Below are positions 26,939-35,260 of a stretch of DNA of 64,000 nucleotides, in pieces; position 1 is the first letter of the stretch; each line of letters starts with the position of its first letter. The position numbers and the translations under genes were made by a program. The notes under the pieces are model-generated. The model was given only the letters and a program-made list of their open reading frames with translations. It made no database searches and was not told the origin of the DNA. The DNA lies in the NCBI GenBank assembly GCA_041287495.1, contig JBEULE010000040.1, forward strand, positions 203,743-267,742, written 5' to 3'. The stretch is from JAOABC01 sp041287495. GTDB taxonomy: Bacteria; Aquificota; Aquificia; Aquificales; Hydrogenothermaceae.

Positions 26939-26965
26939 AAAAAGGGAGCTTTTTTCAAGCTCCCT
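26939..26965 (-). terminator. Intrinsic terminator of dnaK
   Basis: On the minus strand, arms AGGGAGCTT and AAGCTCCCT (9 bp, perfect) enclose a 5-nt loop and are followed by TTTTC. It lies 26 bp after the dnaK stop and before htpX. Confidence 0.85.
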
Positions 26966-26990
26966 ATGTAAACAGTTTGTAAATACTTTG

Positions 26991-28844
26991 TTAATGGACT
27001 TCCGGATTTATAACATCATCTGAACCAGATCCACCACCTTGCCCGTATAGCTTTGATGCAAATTTGTTAGCTACATTCTGTAATTTATCCATAGCAGACT
27101 GTATCTGATTTCTATCATTTGAATCTATTGCTTTTTTAGCTTCTGCTATGGCATTCTCAGCTTCTGTTATCTCTTCAGAGCTGAATTTAGCTTTATTCTC
27201 ATTGAAAGATTTTTCAAATGAGTAAGTTAATGCATCAAGTTGGTTTCTGAGCTCTATTGTTTCTTTAAACTTCTTATCTTCCTCTTCATGTTTTTTAGCT
27301 TCTTCAATTATCCTTTCAATATCCTCTTTTGTTAAACCACTTGAAGGTGTTACAGTTATAGATTGAGCTTTTCCTGTTGCTTTATCTGTTGCAGTTACGT
27401 GTAATATACCATCTGCATCTATATCAAAACATACCTCTATCTGAGGAACTCCTCTTGGAGCTGGAGGTATATCTGTTAATTTGAAACTACCAAGTAATTT
27501 ATTCTCTTTTGCAATACTTCTTTCACCTTGATAAACAGCAATCTCAACCATAGTTTGGTTATCAACAGCAGTTGTAAACATCTCACACTTTTTAGTAGGT
27601 ATAGGAGTGTTTCTCGGAATGAGAACGGTCATAACTCCACCGAGAGTCTCTATACCTAAGGATAGAGGTGTTACATCTATGAGCAAAACGTCTTTTACTT
27701 CACCTTTTAAAACTCCACCTTGTATAGCAGCACCTACTGCAACAACTTCGTCTGGATTGACAGATTTGTTAGGTTCTTTTCCAAAGAAGTCTCTTATCTT
27801 CTGTTGAACTAAAGGTATCCTTGTAGAACCACCAACCAATACAACTTCATCTATATCAGAAGGTTTTAACTTAGCAGCCTCTAAAGCTCTCTTGACAATC
27901 TCCATAGTTCTATCTATGAGATCCTTTATCATCTCTTCAAGTCTTGCTCTTGTAAGTTTTTTCTGTAAATGTAATGGTTGATTTGTGTTTGTATCTATTG
28001 TTATAAATGGAAGATTTATCTCTGTTTCTATTTTGAATGATAGCTCTTTTTTAGCTTGTTCTGCTGCTTCTTTTAATCTTTGGAAAGCTGTTTTATCTTT
28101 TCTTAAATCTATACCATATTCTTTTTGGAATTCATCAACAAGCCAATTTACAATTCTTGCATCGATATCTGATCCACCAAGATGTGTATCTCCGTCAGAA
28201 GCTTTTACCTCTATAACTCCATCTCCACCTTCAAGTATTGATACGTCAAACGTTCCACCACCAAAGTCATAAACAAGAATTTTTACATCGGATTTTTTAT
28301 CAAGTCCGTATGCAAGTGCAGCTGCTGTAGGCTCGTTTATAATCCTTTTGACCTCTAATCCGGCTATCTTACCTGCATCTTTGGTAGCTTGTCTCTGTCT
28401 TTCGTTGAAGTATGCAGGAACTGTTATAACAGCTTCTGTTACCTTTTCTCCAAGGTAGGCTTCTGCTGCTTCTTTTAGTTTTTTAAGTATGTGGGCTCCA
28501 ACCTCTTCAGGTCTTATAACTCTACCTGCGTTAGGAACATCAAAGGCAGCGTCCCCTTTATCATCTGCAACTACTTTGTAAGGAACATGTTTTATCTCTT
28601 GAGTAACTTCTTCAAACTTTCTTCCTATAAATCTTTTAGATTCATATATTGTGTTTAGAGGGTCTAAAACTGCTCTTCTCTTTGCAGGCTCCCCTACTAA
28701 AATCTCTCCTTCCTTTGTCCAAGAAACAATAGATGGAGTAGTTCTAAATCCTTCTTGGTTTGCTATAACTACCGGCTCACCACCTATAACTACTGAAACA
28801 ACAGAGTTTGTAGTTCCAAGGTCAATTCCTATAACTTTTCCCAT
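26991..28844 (-). CDS. dnaK: Molecular chaperone DnaK (Hsp70)
   Basis: ATP-dependent chaperone. The nucleotide-binding domain begins GIDLGTTNSVVSV and carries YDFGGGTFDVSIL and VLVGGSTRIP; the substrate-binding domain and lid follow. The C-terminal tail is short (GQGGGSGSDDVINPEVH) and does not end in the usual EEVD-like acidic run, which is common in bacteria. The 617-residue length is normal. dnaJ and grpE are not adjacent. A good sigma-70 promoter lies about 40 nt upstream and a strong terminator directly after, so it is probably monocistronic; no CIRCE inverted repeat is seen. Confidence 0.98.
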   Translation of the reverse strand: MGKVIGIDLGTTNSVVSVVIGGEPVVIANQEGFRTTPSIVSWTKEGEILVGEPAKRRAVLDPLNTIYESKRFIGRKFEEVTQEIKHVPYKVVADDKGDAAFDVPNAGRVIRPEEVGAHILKKLKEAAEAYLGEKVTEAVITVPAYFNERQRQATKDAGKIAGLEVKRIINEPTAAALAYGLDKKSDVKILVYDFGGGTFDVSILEGGDGVIEVKASDGDTHLGGSDIDARIVNWLVDEFQKEYGIDLRKDKTAFQRLKEAAEQAKKELSFKIETEINLPFITIDTNTNQPLHLQKKLTRARLEEMIKDLIDRTMEIVKRALEAAKLKPSDIDEVVLVGGSTRIPLVQQKIRDFFGKEPNKSVNPDEVVAVGAAIQGGVLKGEVKDVLLIDVTPLSLGIETLGGVMTVLIPRNTPIPTKKCEMFTTAVDNQTMVEIAVYQGERSIAKENKLLGSFKLTDIPPAPRGVPQIEVCFDIDADGILHVTATDKATGKAQSITVTPSSGLTKEDIERIIEEAKKHEEEDKKFKETIELRNQLDALTYSFEKSFNENKAKFSSEEITEAENAIAEAKKAIDSNDRNQIQSAMDKLQNVANKFASKLYGQGGGSGSDDVINPEVH

Positions 28845-28884
28845 AGTTGAAAACCTCCTTAAGTCTGAATATTTTACAGTATAT

Positions 28885-28913
28885 ATAATAATACTTTAGT
28901 GTAATCTTGTCAA
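28885..28913 (-). promoter_or_regulatory. Sigma-70 promoter of dnaK
   Basis: On the minus strand TTGACA (28908-28913) and TATTAT (28885-28890) are separated by 17 nt, close to consensus. It lies 41 nt before the start codon. No CIRCE (HrcA) operator is visible nearby. Confidence 0.75.
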
Positions 28914-29058
28914 TATTTTTTATAATACCATAATAAGAATTTTTTTTTAATGTACATATAAAAAAACTGGTTTAAATCAAATCTTGATGAACTTCCTGAT
29001 TTTATAGGATATAAATTGGTTGTATAATAGTTTTAACTAATTTTTGAAGGAGAGTAAT

Positions 29059-29898
29059 GTGAGGAGATTTATTGCCGGAATTTTAGCTTTATTTTCAATA
29101 TCTTTTGCTGACAGTTTAACTGTTAATAAATCTGGATTTTCTACCTACACTCAGATTAATGAGTTTGTTCTTCCAGAAGGTGAGGGTGTTGTAGGACCTA
29201 TAAAACTTCTTCCTTTGGCAAAGGTAGATAGTTTAGTAATAACACCTATGGATTCCACTGTCTCTGTTGTTGGTTATGTGTTTGAGCCTTCAAGGAGTAA
29301 TTGGATTGAGAATATAGTTGGGAAAACTATATCTCTTGAAGGTGAAGGGAGAGTTATATCTGGAACGGTTATATCAGTTAAAGATGGATATATAACAATA
29401 GATACTAAAAGAGGTCTGGTTATAACAACTTTACCAACATTCCCAAATAGATTATCATCTTCACTTAACTGGCAAGACCTTATGTCTCCTAAAATAACAA
29501 TTAGGTTAAAGTCATTGAAACCTCAAAACGCTACTGTAAAAATCTCTTATCCATTAGAAGGGTTTAGCTGGCAGGTAAGTTATGTGGGAAATATAATTAA
29601 AGATAAAGTTTTGATACAGGAGTTTTATACAATTAAAAATGAAACTTCTCTAAATTTAAAAGATATTGAACTTTATGTAAAGGATAGGGATAGGATTATA
29701 AAAATATTCAATAGAACTTTTATAGAACCTTATACATCCAAAGTTGTTAAATACAGAGAGATAGAAGGTATTCTATCTAGAAAAACTATCAGAATACCTG
29801 AAAGATTTAACCTAAACAACATCAATATAAACATTTACAGAGATAGTATCTTTTTAGGAAGTTTCAAAGTGATAAACAATACAGTGAATCTACCTTGA
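29059..29898 (+). CDS. Exported protein resembling DUF4139
   Basis: Function unknown. GTG at 29059 follows AAGGAG by 6 nt and starts a signal peptide (RRFIAGILALFSISFA), giving 279 residues; the TTG at 29044 lies upstream of this RBS and is unlikely. The C-terminal half is beta-rich and has the segment FSWQVSYVGNIIKDKVLIQEF, which resembles the conserved WxxxY core of DUF4139 domain proteins, and an Asn-rich tail. It overlaps rsmI by 4 bp. It may be a periplasmic or outer-membrane-associated structural protein. Confidence 0.6.
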   Translation: MRRFIAGILALFSISFADSLTVNKSGFSTYTQINEFVLPEGEGVVGPIKLLPLAKVDSLVITPMDSTVSVVGYVFEPSRSNWIENIVGKTISLEGEGRVISGTVISVKDGYITIDTKRGLVITTLPTFPNRLSSSLNWQDLMSPKITIRLKSLKPQNATVKISYPLEGFSWQVSYVGNIIKDKVLIQEFYTIKNETSLNLKDIELYVKDRDRIIKIFNRTFIEPYTSKVVKYREIEGILSRKTIRIPERFNLNNININIYRDSIFLGSFKVINNTVNLP

Positions 29899-30725
29899 AA
29901 GGTAAGCTTTATGTAGTAGCAACACCTATAGGTAATCTTAAAGATATAACTTTAAGGGCTTTAGAAACGCTTAAAATTGTTAATTATATTGCATGTGAAG
30001 ATACAAGACATACAAGGAAACTTTTAAACTATTACGGTATAACTAATAAAAAACTTATCTCTTATCATGATTACAACGAAGAAAAAGTAGCACCAAAGAT
30101 TTTGAATATACTACAAAATGAAGATGTAGCTCTTGTTTCTGATGCCGGAACTCCATGTATATCGGACCCTGGATACAACATAGTGAAACTATGTAGAGAA
30201 AACAGCATTGATGTTATTCCTATACCTGGAGTTTCTGCTTTGACAACAGCTATTTCTGTAAGTGGACTTCCGACAGATAAATTTTTCTTTGTAGGATTTT
30301 TACACCAAAAGGAAAGTCAAAAAACTAAACAACTTAAAGGGTATATAGGTTTAGGATATACATTCATATTTTATGAAAGCCCTGCAAGAATTTTAAACAG
30401 TTTGGAGATTATAAATAATATAGACAGAGATGCCAAGATATTTATTGGAAAGGAACTTACAAAGATACATGAAAAATTTTTCTATGGGACTGTTGAAGAG
30501 GTGATAAACTCTATCAAACAGAGTAAGGAGAATTTAAAGGGAGAGTTTGTTATCGTTGTTTATCCTTCTGAAAAAGAAGAAGAGATAGATATAGAAGAAG
30601 AGGTAAAACAGCTTTTATTATCCGGAAAATCTGCAAAAGATATAACAAAACTTTTAACAGCAAAGTATAATCTACCTAAAAATAAAGTTTACAAAATTAT
30701 AATGGATATCAAAGAGAAACTTTAG
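29895..30725 (+). CDS. rsmI: 16S rRNA (cytidine1402-2'-O)-methyltransferase
   Basis: Adds the 2'-O-methyl group to C1402 in the ribosomal P site. Family landmarks are LYVVATPIGNLKDITLRALETL at the start, ACEDTRHTRKLL, LVSDAGTPCISDPGY and PGVSALTTAISVSGL, all in a tetrapyrrole-methylase fold. The 276-residue length is normal. The start is TTG at 29895, overlapping the previous stop as TTGA. Its end overlaps the convergent rbfA by 17 bp, so both ends of the locus are tightly packed. Confidence 0.95.
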   Translation: MKGKLYVVATPIGNLKDITLRALETLKIVNYIACEDTRHTRKLLNYYGITNKKLISYHDYNEEKVAPKILNILQNEDVALVSDAGTPCISDPGYNIVKLCRENSIDVIPIPGVSALTTAISVSGLPTDKFFFVGFLHQKESQKTKQLKGYIGLGYTFIFYESPARILNSLEIINNIDRDAKIFIGKELTKIHEKFFYGTVEEVINSIKQSKENLKGEFVIVVYPSEKEEEIDIEEEVKQLLLSGKSAKDITKLLTAKYNLPKNKVYKIIMDIKEKL

Positions 30726-31011
30726 ACTTATCTACCTTAAATCTTAACTGTGGTGTCTTTTTTATATCTATCTTCTTACTTAAAACATACCTTATATGTT
30801 TACTTTCCTTGTTTAGATTCTCAACTATAGCTTCTTCATCTTTTAAAGATGATATATAGATATATGCAACACTTAAATCAGCTTTTGTATCTACAATATT
30901 TACTGATACAAAGTTATCAAGTCCAAACTCATACTCCTCTTTTAAAATTTCACTTAACTCTCTTCTTATAAGTGAGTTTATTTTTTCCATTCTGTTTGAC
31001 TTTTTCTCCAT
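30709..31011 (-). CDS. rbfA: Ribosome-binding factor A
   Basis: 30S maturation factor with a KH-type fold. The N-terminal region NRMEKINSLIRRELSEILKEE and the core LSVAYIYISSLKDEEAI are typical, and the 100-residue length fits. The C-terminal LRFKVDKS segment is the family's closing strand. It lies with DUF503 and rsmA on the minus strand, a ribosome-biogenesis group. Confidence 0.9.
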   Translation of the reverse strand: MEKKSNRMEKINSLIRRELSEILKEEYEFGLDNFVSVNIVDTKADLSVAYIYISSLKDEEAIVENLNKESKHIRYVLSKKIDIKKTPQLRFKVDKSKVSL

Positions 31012-31023
31012 AACTTACCACCT

Positions 31024-31305
31024 TTATAGAATTTCTTGGGATATATTTATATGTAGGTGTGGAAAATTTTCATCAAGAAAATTTATAACAGATTGTAATG
31101 TTCTATCAAGATGTTTTTTATCAGAAGCTACGGTTACAACGGCAACTACCGCAGATTGCCAACTATCTTGATTATTTACTTCAGAGACAGAAACGTTAAA
31201 CTTATTCCTTAATTTTTCTTTTAAAGATTTAATTATCATCCTCTTTTCCTTAAGTGAATGAGCCTGTGGCAAGTATATTTCAAGAATAAGGCTACCTATT
31301 ACCAC
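31024..31305 (-). CDS. DUF503 (YlxP-like) family protein
   Basis: A 93-residue protein of the DUF503 family, found next to rbfA in many Gram-positive and deep-branching genomes. Its function is not established; the conserved start GSLILEIYLPQAHSLKEKRMIIKSL and the DSWQSAVVAVVTVASD strand are visible. The start is GTG at 31305, overlapping the rsmA 3' end by 14 bp. Conservation of this rbfA neighbourhood suggests an RNA or translation link. Confidence 0.85.
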   Translation of the reverse strand: MVIGSLILEIYLPQAHSLKEKRMIIKSLKEKLRNKFNVSVSEVNNQDSWQSAVVAVVTVASDKKHLDRTLQSVINFLDENFPHLHINISQEIL

Positions 31306-32068
31306 TTTTTACAACCTCATACAGTTTTAATATCTGTTGTAAATCTATCTCTTCTATTCTACTTTCAGGATTTATATCTACTTGTTTTAAAAGCTCTGGA
31401 TTTATTTTAGTTCTAAGCATCTTCCTTCTATTTTGGAAAAGTTTTGATAAAAACTCTTTATAATCATCTATATCTGTTATCTGTATGTTCTCTTTTGGTA
31501 TGAGTTTTATAACTCCAGAGGTTACTTTCGGAGGTGGATGGAAAAACCTTGCTGGAACACTCATTATATACTCAGGTTTATAAAAAGTTTGTATAAAAAC
31601 GGAAAAAAATGTATAATCCTTAGTCCGTGGTTTTGCTATTATTTTCTCTGCTACCTCTTTTTGAACCATAAAGACAGATAATTTGATATTTCTTAAAAAG
31701 TAAACTGTCCTAATTATTATGTTGGAAGCTACATTATAAGGAAGATTTCCGGTAAATTTAACTTTCCTATCATCAATTAAAGATTGTAAATCTACATCAA
31801 AAAAATCTGCTTTTATAAGCTCAAAGTTTCTGTAATCTTTAAATTTTTCTTCAATTATAGGATAAGCTGTTTGGTCTATCTCTATACCATAAACCATAGA
31901 CAGATTATTTGATAAAATCTCCTGTGTTAAATAACCTGTTCCAACACCTATTTCTATCAATATATCACATTCTTCTATTTCCAGTGTATCAACTATCTTA
32001 GTTATAACATCTTTTGATATAAGAAGATGTTGTCCAAACTGCTTTTTCGTTTTAAAATTTTTATCCAT
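31292..32068 (-). CDS. rsmA: 16S rRNA dimethyladenosine transferase
   Basis: KsgA-type enzyme that dimethylates two adjacent adenosines near the 3' end of 16S rRNA. It has KKQFGQHLLISKDVITKIV at the N-terminus, the SAM motif LIEIGVGTGYLTQEIL and the catalytic loop FTGNLPYNVASNII (NLPY). The 258-residue length is normal. It overlaps galU by 8 bp. Together with rbfA and rsmI it forms a rRNA-maturation neighbourhood. Confidence 0.96.
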   Translation of the reverse strand: MDKNFKTKKQFGQHLLISKDVITKIVDTLEIEECDILIEIGVGTGYLTQEILSNNLSMVYGIEIDQTAYPIIEEKFKDYRNFELIKADFFDVDLQSLIDDRKVKFTGNLPYNVASNIIIRTVYFLRNIKLSVFMVQKEVAEKIIAKPRTKDYTFFSVFIQTFYKPEYIMSVPARFFHPPPKVTSGVIKLIPKENIQITDIDDYKEFLSKLFQNRRKMLRTKINPELLKQVDINPESRIEEIDLQQILKLYEVVKSGNR

Positions 32069-32942
32069 TAATCTCTTTACACTTCTCTATCAGAAGTTTC
32101 TTTATATCCTCCTTTATATCATCTGACATAAGAGCAAAATCTATAATGGCTTTTATGTATCCTAATTTATTTCCGGTGTCGTGTCTTATACCTTGTATAT
32201 CTTTTGAGTATATAGCCTCTCTTTTTAAGAGATTAACCATTGCATCTGTAAGCTGAAGTTCTCCTCCTTTTCCAAAAGGTGTCTTTTCTAACTCTTCAAA
32301 TATAGTCGGTGTAAGGACATATCTTCCTATTATTGCAGATGTTGAAGGTGCTTCTTCCGGCTTTGGTTTCTCAACCATATAATCAACAAGTTTAATATCT
32401 TCAGTTATATTTTTACCTGCAACTATACCGTATTTGCTAACATCTTCCGGAGGGACTTCCATAGTTCCTATTACCGATTTACCAAATTTGTGATAGGCTG
32501 AGATAATCTGTCCTATAGCAGGTTGTTTATCATTTATAATTACTTCGTCTCCAAGTAATACTGCAAAAGGTTCATGTCCTACTATATTTTTGGCAGTCAA
32601 TACAGCATGCCCAAGTCCAAGTTGTTCTTTCTGTCTTACATAGATAAATTCTGCCATATTTGATATATTTCTAATCTTTTCTACAAGCTCTTTTTTTTCA
32701 TTTTTTAAAAGTACATTTTCAAGTTCAGGATAGTAATCAAAATAGTCCTCTATAGCCCTCTTATGTCTCCCAGTTACAAATATTATAGTTTCTATACCGG
32801 ACTTTACTGCCTCTTCTACAATATAGTGTATTATCGGTTTATTTATTATTGGAAACATCTCTTTTGGTGTTGATTTTGTAGCAGGTAAAAATCTTGTTCC
32901 AAACCCTGCAACTGGAATAACAGCTTTTTTTACTTTTTCCAT
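32061..32942 (-). CDS. galU: UTP-glucose-1-phosphate uridylyltransferase
   Basis: Makes UDP-glucose for envelope polysaccharides and lipopolysaccharide. The nucleotide-binding start VKKAVIPVAGFGTRFLPATKSTPKEM, the LGHAVLTAKN segment and the lysine-bearing VEKPKPEEAPS are family signatures. The 293-residue length is normal. It overlaps purC by 13 bp, with a GGAGG inside purC serving as its ribosome-binding site. Confidence 0.95.
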   Translation of the reverse strand: MEKVKKAVIPVAGFGTRFLPATKSTPKEMFPIINKPIIHYIVEEAVKSGIETIIFVTGRHKRAIEDYFDYYPELENVLLKNEKKELVEKIRNISNMAEFIYVRQKEQLGLGHAVLTAKNIVGHEPFAVLLGDEVIINDKQPAIGQIISAYHKFGKSVIGTMEVPPEDVSKYGIVAGKNITEDIKLVDYMVEKPKPEEAPSTSAIIGRYVLTPTIFEELEKTPFGKGGELQLTDAMVNLLKREAIYSKDIQGIRHDTGNKLGYIKAIIDFALMSDDIKEDIKKLLIEKCKEING

Positions 32943-33637
32943 TTCTCTATCCTCCTTAAAACCTCTTCGTAATACTTTATTAATTCTCCTAAATTTAATC
33001 TAAATCTATCTTTATCCATTTTTTCTCCGGTTTTTTCATCCCAGAATCTACATGTATCAGGAGATATCTCATCGGCAACGACTATAGTTCCATCAGATTT
33101 TTTACCAAACTCAAGTTTAAAATCTACTAAAATAATTCCCTTTGACTTCATAAAATCTCTTAAGATACCATTAATTTTCAATGCAAGATTTTTTATTGTA
33201 TTTATATCTTCATCAGAAGCTAAATTTAAAGCTCTTATATGTTCATAACAGATTATAGGGTCTCCTAAGGCATCATTTTTTAGATAGAACTCTATAAGTG
33301 GAGGGTTAAAAACAGTTTTTTCCTCTATACCAAGTCTCTTTACTATACTTCCAGTTGCTATATTTCTAACTACTACTTCAACAGGTATAATTGTTGTTTT
33401 ATAGGTAAGCATCTCTCTATCTGAAAGCTGCTGTATAAAATGGGTTGGAATACCTCTCTCATTTAAAAGCTTAAAGAATAGAGATGATATCTTGTTGTTT
33501 AAAACACCTTTACCTTCTATTACATCTCTTTTTTGAGCGTTAAAAGCTGTTGCTTCATCTTTAAAGTATATTATCACTTTATCCGGTTCATCTGTTTTGT
33601 AAACTATCTTGGCTTTTCCTTCATAAAGCTTTTCCAT
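32930..33637 (-). CDS. purC: SAICAR synthetase
   Basis: Purine biosynthesis enzyme that joins aspartate to CAIR. Length is 235 residues, the normal short form. LYEGKAKIVYKTDEPD at the start, FKDEATAFN, EVVVRNIATGSIVKRLG and LVDFKLEFG with DEISPDTCRFWD are the conserved ATP- and substrate-binding segments. purB lies elsewhere in the window (14.9 kb). It is immediately downstream of the YfgM-like gene. Confidence 0.97.
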   Translation of the reverse strand: MEKLYEGKAKIVYKTDEPDKVIIYFKDEATAFNAQKRDVIEGKGVLNNKISSLFFKLLNERGIPTHFIQQLSDREMLTYKTTIIPVEVVVRNIATGSIVKRLGIEEKTVFNPPLIEFYLKNDALGDPIICYEHIRALNLASDEDINTIKNLALKINGILRDFMKSKGIILVDFKLEFGKKSDGTIVVADEISPDTCRFWDEKTGEKMDKDRFRLNLGELIKYYEEVLRRIEKWKK

Positions 33638-33645
33638 AAATCCTC

Positions 33646-34275
33646 CTATAGATTCTCTTTACCTATTAGAGAGAAGTATCTATAATTACAGTTTGATAAA
33701 AGTTTAAACATCTCCTGAGCCTTCTGAATGTCCCCCTCTTTTTTGTATATAAAACCGAGTAAAACTCTTGAAGAGTAGAAGTTATAGTTTTTCTGGTCAA
33801 TACTTTCAAGTATTGATTTTGCCTCTTTTAGTTTATTCTCTTTATAATCAATATAAGCTATATACTCCTTCACTCCACTTTTTAGGTCTGTTTTGAGAAG
33901 TTCGGAGAGTTCTCTTGCTGATTTTTTGTCTTCTTTATTATTTTCTTTATCAATTAAGATTTTATAAGCAAGAACTACTTTGTATAAATCTGTTGAGCTA
34001 TAATTTTTCTCAAAATCTGATATAAGTTTTTTTGCTTCTTCTATTTTGTTTTCCGATAGCTGGCTGGTTATCTTTGATAGTAAAACTGAAGCTTCCTCTC
34101 TTTTTTTCTCATCTAAACTTTTTTTAAAGTAATAGCCAAAAACTCCTATCAGAATAACAATTAACAAACTGGTAAATAATTTCCATCTTTTCTTTATAAG
34201 ATCATAAAAAGAGTAAAGTTTATACTCCAGTTCTACATCTACATCCTTTTCTAAAGGAAGTTTCTCTTTCTCCAA
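33646..34275 (-). CDS. YfgM-like tetratricopeptide membrane protein
   Basis: A single-span membrane protein with a large soluble domain. After a cytoplasmic N-terminal stretch of about 30 residues comes one membrane helix (LFTSLLIVILIGVFGYYF, near 34-51), then a helical, TPR-like repeat region to the end (KEAKSILESIDQKNYNFYSS and GFIYKKEGDIQKAQEMFKLL). This arrangement resembles YfgM/TPR_21 family proteins linked to the SecYEG translocon. The start is TTG at 34275, after AAGG. The assignment rests on architecture. Confidence 0.65.
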   Translation of the reverse strand: MEKEKLPLEKDVDVELEYKLYSFYDLIKKRWKLFTSLLIVILIGVFGYYFKKSLDEKKREEASVLLSKITSQLSENKIEEAKKLISDFEKNYSSTDLYKVVLAYKILIDKENNKEDKKSARELSELLKTDLKSGVKEYIAYIDYKENKLKEAKSILESIDQKNYNFYSSRVLLGFIYKKEGDIQKAQEMFKLLSNCNYRYFSLIGKENL

Positions 34276-34339
34276 ATTTATTACCTTCCTTATCTTAAAT
34301 TTTTGAAAATTATTATATCAAAGGTTAAATAATTTAATG

Positions 34340-34942
34340 TTATATCTTAATTTTAAACTCTATAGCTTTTGACAAGGTAAACTCGTCTGCATTTTCTAAA
34401 ACAGCACCGAAAGGAAGTCCATAAGCTAACCTTGTTATTGATATATTTTTATTTTTTAGTAGATTATGAATGTAGTTTGCTGTTGCTTCTCCTTCAACTG
34501 TAGGATTTGTTGCTATTAAAACTTCTTCTATTTCTAACGATTCAATCCTCTTTAGAAGTTTATCTATATTTAGGTTTTCTGGTGTTATTCCTTCTAAAGG
34601 AGATAACCTACCTCCAAGAACATGGTAAAGTCCGTTAAATTTACCTGTTTGCTCTATTATAAATCCATCGAAAGATTCTTCCACGACACAGATTGTCTTT
34701 CTATTTCTCTCCTCATCTTTGCATATAGAACATATCTCATCTTCTGTGAATAAGCCACACTCTCTACAGGGAGTCACCTTTTCTATCATCTGTGCTAATT
34801 CTTTTATAAAATCCAGTGCCTCTCCTTTTGGCATTTTAAGAAGGTTTAAAGTAAATCTTTTAGAAGCTTTTTCCCCATATCCAGGGAAAGACATAAGATG
34901 CTGTATAACTTTTGTTATACTTTCAGGGATTACTGTTTTCAA
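34340..34942 (-). CDS. recR: Recombination mediator RecR
   Basis: Acts in RecF-pathway recombinational repair. The N-terminal helix-hairpin-helix region (HLMSFPGYGEKASKRFTLNLL) is followed by a four-cysteine zinc finger (CRECGLFTEDEICSIC) and a Toprim domain starting TICVVEESFDGF. The 200-residue length is normal. The TTG start at 34942 overlaps the ebfC stop as TTGA, so it is coupled to dnaX-ebfC, a widespread gene order. Confidence 0.95.
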   Translation of the reverse strand: MKTVIPESITKVIQHLMSFPGYGEKASKRFTLNLLKMPKGEALDFIKELAQMIEKVTPCRECGLFTEDEICSICKDEERNRKTICVVEESFDGFIIEQTGKFNGLYHVLGGRLSPLEGITPENLNIDKLLKRIESLEIEEVLIATNPTVEGEATANYIHNLLKNKNISITRLAYGLPFGAVLENADEFTLSKAIEFKIKI

Positions 34943-35259
34943 AATAGACCACCCATTTTAAGCATACTTAAAGGTATTCCTGCTGCTTCTGTCATTTTTT
35001 GAGTCATAGTATCTCTCGATCTTTCTATAGCTTCATTTATTCCAGATATAAGTAATTCTCTGAGAAGTTCATAATCGTTAAGTATTGATTTATCTATATC
35101 GATGTCTATAATTTCACCTACACCGTTTGTTGTTATTTTTACCATTCCACCTCCTACTTCAACAACTATCTTTTCTTTTTTTAGTTCTTCCTTTGCTTTT
35201 TCCATATTCTCTTTCATTGTTTGAAACTGTTTTATCATCTCTGCAAGGTTTGAAAACAT
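34939..35259 (-). CDS. YbaB/EbfC nucleoid-associated protein
   Basis: Small DNA-binding dimer, usually placed between dnaX and recR as here. The 106-residue protein has an N-terminal coiled-coil helix (MIKQFQTMKENMEKAKEEL), a glycine-rich VEVGGGMVKITTNGVGEI and the conserved C-terminal SRDTMTQKMTEAAGIPL. The start ATG follows GGAGG. Confidence 0.92.
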   Translation of the reverse strand: MFSNLAEMIKQFQTMKENMEKAKEELKKEKIVVEVGGGMVKITTNGVGEIIDIDIDKSILNDYELLRELLISGINEAIERSRDTMTQKMTEAAGIPLSMLKMGGLF

Positions 35260-35260
35260 A

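Noticed and set aside
26896..26958. N-terminal extension of htpX to 26958
   Set aside because: It overlaps the dnaK terminator hairpin and adds residues not found in HtpX, whereas 26895 has a ribosome-binding site.
28845..29043. CIRCE heat-shock operator upstream of dnaK
   Set aside because: No TTAGCACTC/GAGTGCTAA inverted repeat is seen; only a sigma-70-type promoter.
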